From: Chromera velia
Lineage: Eukaryota > Sar > Chromeraceae
Reading direction: 5' to 3'
Assembly: GCA_018398765.1 (NCBI GenBank)
Contig: JAHBMJ010002270.1
Location: forward strand, 1-20,594
DNA length: 20,594 nt
Under the pieces are notes generated by a model. It saw nothing but the letters and a program-made list of their open reading frames with translations. It had not been told where the DNA came from and did not search any database. Below, piece after piece: positions 11,385-17,800 of this stretch (within the stretch, counting starts at the first letter, position 1; every line of letters begins with the position of its first letter). A program made the position numbers and the translations under genes.

Positions 11385-14300
11385 CACGGACAGAGATAGG
11401 GACAGGGACAGAGACAGACACAGCCACGGCCGGCCCAATTAAATGGTCAGAGACCAGTCACCACAGAGAAAGACGCCCGTGGCAAGCTAAACGGACAGAC
11501 ACTCGGAGCGACGAGAATAACGTGAAGCAGATAGACGAATATAAAAATAGACAGACAGACAAAGAGACAGACAGACAAACAGAGAGACAGACAGACAAAC
11601 AGACAGAGAGACAGACAGACAGACAGATAGACAGACAGACAGAGAGACAGAAAGGACGTACAAAGGGAGAGAAAGCAGCAGAGAGAACCCGATGCGGAGG
11701 ACACTGAAGGAAGGAGGGAGGAACGAGAATCTAGGATAAAAAGGAGGAAACCGCGCCCTCACTCAGAAACGGTAGCAAGGAGGGAGGGAGGACAGAGGAC
11801 CGACGTACGTACCTTCACACAGGGTTCCGTTGCCCTGGTACCCGGCGTTACACGGACAGAGGAAGGACCCGATCACGTTCAGGCAGGTGGTGTTGAAGTG
11901 GCAGTCGTCGGTGCCAAGAGCACACTCATCGACATCTGGAATTGGATGTGGAGAGAAAGAAAAACGCGATGTCAGAATAAAGTTAAAGGCAATCGACATT
12001 GCAAAGCCTCGATGGGGACGCACCCGATGAGCACCCTAAGAGTGAGGGTGATCACTCGAATATAAAACAAAATCAGCTGCACCAGACACGAGATGTGTCT
12101 GAGCCAAGTCGGCCAAGAGGTAGGAAAGGCAGGCGGGAGTCTCGAAACAGCAGAAAGAAAGAGTTCATCGATATGATGAGGACTTCGACATACGAGAGAG
12201 AAATGATACAGGCCATAATATTTAAAAATGTGAAACTGAGTTTGTGTTCAGACAGACCGACCCGAGCAATTCCCGCTGAGTCCGTTGCCCGAGAACCCTT
12301 CATTGTAAGCGCAGGTGAAGCTCCCGACTGTGTTGTTGCACGTCGTGTTGAAGTCACAATTGTGGACAGACGAGTTGGCACACTCGTTAACATCTGCAAA
12401 CAAACAAAGACAGAAACAGAAATTCTCACTTGACTTTCAGGAGCACAAGAGACGACGGTCCCTTTCACGACTTTTTTAAAAAAATGGTAAATTGCGGCTT
12501 CAAGGGAGGGGATCTGAGGCAGACGGAAGGATGGAAAGAGACTGAATGGATGCAAAAAGTGAGTGAGATCACCTCCTGGTCTGTGCGGGAGAGTTCTTGG
12601 GATTGGTCACCCTCCATAAGCCCCCATACCTGTGCAAAGCGTTCCGTTGCCCTCGTATCCAAGGTTGCACGTGCAGGCAAATGAGCCGTTCGTATTTGCA
12701 CAGGCCGCCAGGAGATCGCAGTCGTGTACCCCTGCCATGCACTCGTCCAGCTCTACAGAGACAAGCGGAAAGCTGGAGCTGCCTCTTATAACAAACAAGA
12801 GGATGCATGCTTCAGGAGGAGCATGTAAAGCGTAGTTGTCAAGAAAACCGACAGGCATCGGGTAACTTGCAACGGAAACTCATGGCCAGACGTTGTCGTT
12901 ATTCTGTGGTGCTCGAAAGCTTACAGGAATAAGCAGAATCGATTGGCAGAAACGATGCCGCTCTCTGTAGCAGGACAGAAATGGCGAATAAAACACTTTC
13001 AGAGAGACACCGGGCAACTGTATGGAGAATCAGAAAACCCTCGGATCTCTCAACGCCCACCGACCTGTGATGCCGACTGCGAGAAGATGCGCTTGACCCC
13101 CACTTGCGTAATAAGGGGTCGGACTTTGAATTCTTCTGATGAGGAAACGGAAGAATCTGAAGGGACCCGTTCAGACGTCCACCGGGTATGTTTTCGTCTC
13201 CGAAACGTCCCAGTTAGTCACACCGCTGAAAGAGTGGAGAGTCGTCCACGGTCCGTCAGTGCTATTCGCCCCCAACACATTCATCGATGAAGAGTTTTGC
13301 ATTTCGCAGCAGTCATCCCGCGCTTGCCATGTGTATCCGCCGAGTGTGATATAGCAGGGTGTTTGCAGAATAATTTGGAAGTCAGACTCGGTGGCTGTGT
13401 CTAGACCTGCGACCAGCGGACTGGATGGCGAGTGAAAGGGGTAGTCCTGGAGGCTGTTGTCAAAGAGAGACAAGGGAATGCACTCATTCGATACTACGGT
13501 CTCGACCAGACCTGGATTGTTAAGCCAATCGTTGGGGGTAAAAACGCGATACTCTCCTGGACACACGTCTCCAAAGTAGTCTTTGAACACCGTGACGTGA
13601 CCACCAAAGAGAGTGGTGTTGTCCTTCGTCCAGGTAAACCCGAGCTGGTCGCCCCTCCCGATGTCGGTGGGTGGAACTCGAATGCGACACACCACTCCGT
13701 CTCCATCTAATCCACCGTTGCAGGCGCACGTGAAACTCCCGTTTGTGTTCGTGCAGGTCGCTTGGAGATCGCAGTTATACATGCCGGCCGCGCATTCATC
13801 ATACTCTGCATTCATGCATGCGCCAGTTGCTGATTCATACGCATGTATTCTTGAAAGATGGGGACTCCAGGCAGGCAGAACACCGTCACTCATGAAGTAA
13901 ATGAATGATGCATGCAAAAGAAGAAGAGAAGACAGGAAAACAAGAATGAGGGAGGTTCCCATGGACGTACTTCCCTTGGATGAAAGTTCCAATGAAATGA
14001 CGTCACAGATTCATGCAAGCTGAGCACGACAGACCTGAAACAGAAGCGCCATACAAGAATGCCTGGGCCCCTCCGGTCCACCCAGCGGCATCTTGGTTGA
14101 CCCTTCTAATTGTGAATCGAAAGAACCTGAAGGGCCCGATCTCAGATGACGGACGGAAGATCTTCTGTTCCCCCAGCTTCCAGTCAGTCATGTTACTGTA
14201 CGAGTGCAAAACCGTCCATGGACCTTCAGTTGTGTTGGCCCCCGATACGTTCATTGCCGAGGGGTTCTGCCCCATGCAGCAGTTGCTTCGACTCTCCCAT

Positions 14301-14851
14301 GTATAATTGGCCACTGTCACAAAGCAGGGAACACCGAGAATGATGTTGATTTCAGATTCGCTCGGTGTCGTCAAACCCACCACTGTATTGTTCAGAGTCA
14401 CCCACGGATTGCCCTGCGTGCTTCCATTAAACAGTGACGATGGAAGAAACTCGTTTGGCATAATGGTGGTGTTACCGGGATTCGCCCACCAGTCTTCTGC
14501 GGAGTAAACTCGATATTCTCCTGGGTACACATGCCCCCCATACTTTTTGTAGATGGTAAGGTAGCCGTTGTATTTGGTGTCGTCGTCTTTTGTCCAGGTG
14601 AAGGCCGTTTCGTTGCCTCTTCCAATGTCTGCAGGGGGCACACAAAAACCACAGGACACTCCATCCCCATCCAATCTACCGTTACAGGTGCAAGTGAAAC
14701 TCCCGTTGGTGTTGGTGTACGTCGCTCGTTGATCGCAGTTGTGGGCTCCCGCAGCGCACTCGTCGAGCTCTGCAGGAAGCAAGGTATGCCAGAAAACTGC
14801 TGTTCTCTTCAGAAATTATCAACTGTATTTGAGCCTCCCAAAGCAAGAGGC

Positions 14852-14895
<44 letters not shown>

Positions 14896-17800
14896 GACAG
14901 AGAGAGAGAGAGAGCGAGAGAGGGAGAGAGATTGACTCTTTCCAGGCTTTACACAGGTCCGGACATTTCAATGTGCTAAAGTCAGGCTCAGCGCATCACA
15001 ATTGGAGTCACTGTGGGGCCAAAGATGACGCGAAGTTTGACCAGACTTGCGGCTTCCTCTCTGGAATTTCACAGGCCAGAAGAACAAGCAGAGTCATTGA
15101 TCAAGACAAGCGAACAAGTCCCGGCTCCAACTACAAATACAGGACTTGACTGACCGGTGATGGAGGTTGCGTAAAACAATGCAAAATCTCCAGCTGCATG
15201 GTTTGGATTAGCAGTGTTGATTCTCTTGACGGTGAATTTGAAGAAATTGAACGGCCCTGCTGTCTGAACATCCACAGGCCAGGTCTTGACCTCCCCAAGC
15301 ACCCAGTTGGTGATGTCACTGAAGGAATGAAGCGTTGTCCACGGGCCTTCGGTGCTATTTGTGGTAGACAGATTCATCGCACTTGGATTTTGATACATGG
15401 TGCCGTCATCCCGTCCTGCCCACGCGTACCCCGCCAGTGTAAGATAACACGGCATGCCGAGAATGATGCTGATATCGGTCTCTGTTGCAGTCGAAAGCCC
15501 TGAAGCGGCCACTCCGGCAGCTGTTGCCCAAGGGAGATGGCTGAAATTGGAATCGAAGAGCGAAGATGGTAGATGCTCTGCTGGATTCATGGTTGTATTT
15601 CCAGAGTTCGCGTACCAATCCTCAGCGCAGTAGACACGGTACTGCTCTGGACACACACCGGCACTGTTGTAGTTCGTGTAAATGGTCGATAGACCGTTGT
15701 ACTTTATCGAGACGTCTTTGGTTCATGTGAACACCTGGACGTCGCCTCGCCCTATGTCGTTAGGGGGGACTTGTACACCGTATGCAACTCCATCTCCATC
15801 CAAGCCAGCGTTGCAAGTGCAGACGAAGCTCTCGTTGGTGTTGGCGCATATCGCCTGGGGGTCGCAGTTGTGGACTCCCGCAGCGCACTCGCCGAGCTCT
15901 GCATTTATAAATCAAATTGTTTATCAGAGCAGATAAAGTGGTTCAGGTAAGGACAGGACAAGCACAATCAGTTTGCAGTATCAGTAGATGGTAGCTGTGT
16001 CTGCAGGACGAAGAAAAGAAAAAGAGGAAATCACCATTCGACAAAATGATTTGCAATGAAAAATTACGGAGATGCAGGAAGTCCAAGTTGCCAATTTATT
16101 TCAACTTTCCTCGTGATAAAAAAAACTCATCAAAGAAATTCAAAGTGAGAGCGGCATGTACTGACCAGTCACAGCTGTTGTATAGAGCCTGGCATCATGG
16201 CCTGCCACATGATTGGTGCCCGACGCGGTGACTCTCCTGCTAGTGAAGCGGAAGAACTTGAAGGGACCTGTCTGAACGTCCACAGGCTAGGTCTTCACCT
16301 CCAGTAGCTCCCAGTCAGTGACGTCACTGAAGGAGTGAAGTGTTGTCTACGGGCCGTCGGTGCTGTTAGATCCGGACATGTTCATCGCAGACGGAGTTTG
16401 GTATTCGCAACAGCCACTCCTTGCCTGCCATGCATACCCTGCTATCGTGACGTAGCACGGAAGGCCGAGAAGAATGTCCACCGCTGATTCAGAGGCTGCC
16501 AAAGTTCCTGCAATCGACGAGATGCTCGTTGCCTAAGGAGAACCCGTCGGGCTCCCATCGAAGAGCGCAGACGGGAGATACTCCCACAGGTTGATGGTTT
16601 TATTCTGAAAGCTTCTGTACCAATCGTGTGACGAAAAGATGCTATACTCTCCTGGGCATACAGCACCTCCATAATTGGTGTACATTGTCACAAAGCCGTT
16701 GTACAGCTTCACTGTGTCCTTACTCCACGTGAGTGCATCTGAATCCCCTCTCCCAATGTCTGCAGGAGGAATCTGGATCCCGTACGCCAGACCATCACCT
16801 GCAAAGCCACTGTTGTAGGCGTAGGTAAAGCTCCCGTTAGTGTTAGAGCAGGTCGCTCGAATGTCACAGTTGTATACTCCCACAGCGCACTCGTCGAGCT
16901 CTGCAGGCACAGCACAGAAAGGATACCAGATGCATGAAGTTTTCTTCTCCTTTCAGCATTTGCTCTTTTGATTCATGTCAGTCACCTGACTTTCTCAAAA
17001 GAGACGTACAGTGATCAAGGTGTTCACCCTTAGTGCATCACGTTTCATAGCAAATGCGTGTGTCGGATTGATTTAACGTGCACATGCGATGTGCACACCG
17101 GATTCAACCCTGTACTATGAGTTGGTCGCCATCGGTCGCTTGAAAAAACAAAAGAAACACGGCACCTTTCATCGTAAAGAGCGCATGTGCAATTGTACAC
17201 ATGCGACAGGCTGTTGTTGCCCTGCATGGTTTGGTTTTGCCCGACGTACACACGCTGAGCTGACCGACCAGTGATGGATGCAGCATAAAGCGTCGCCATG
17301 GCTCCACTTGCGTATGTTGCTGTAGTGTACTGAACTCGTCTGACAGTAAAGCGGAAGAACCTGAAGGGCCCCGTAACCACGTCGGTGGCCCATTTCTTGA
17401 CCGCTCCCAGTGTCCAATCCGACACTCCATCGAAGGAATGGAGCGTCGTCCAGGGCCCGTCAGTGCTGTTGGATCCTGACACGTTCATGGCTGAGGGATT
17501 CTGAAACTCCGATAGATCGCTTCGAGATTGCCATGCGTATCCTGCCAATGTGATGTAGCATGGTGTCTTCAGAATGATGTGCTCGGCGGATTCAGCAGAG
17601 CTAGAGACTTCGTTAATGTTTGAAAGAGCTGATGCCCATGGCCACCCTTCTGTACTTCCGTCAAAAAGGGAAGATAGAAGACACTCGTAGTACACCGTGG
17701 TGTTTCCTGTATTTCCCCACCAGTCGTTTGCGTACACGCGATATTCACCTGGGCACACTTCGCCTCCGTAGTCTTTGTAGATCGTCAAATGCCCGTTGTA

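Noticed and set aside
12943-13290. Plus-strand open frame of 115 codons
   Set aside because: It is antisense to the conserved end of E7 and has no recognisable feature.
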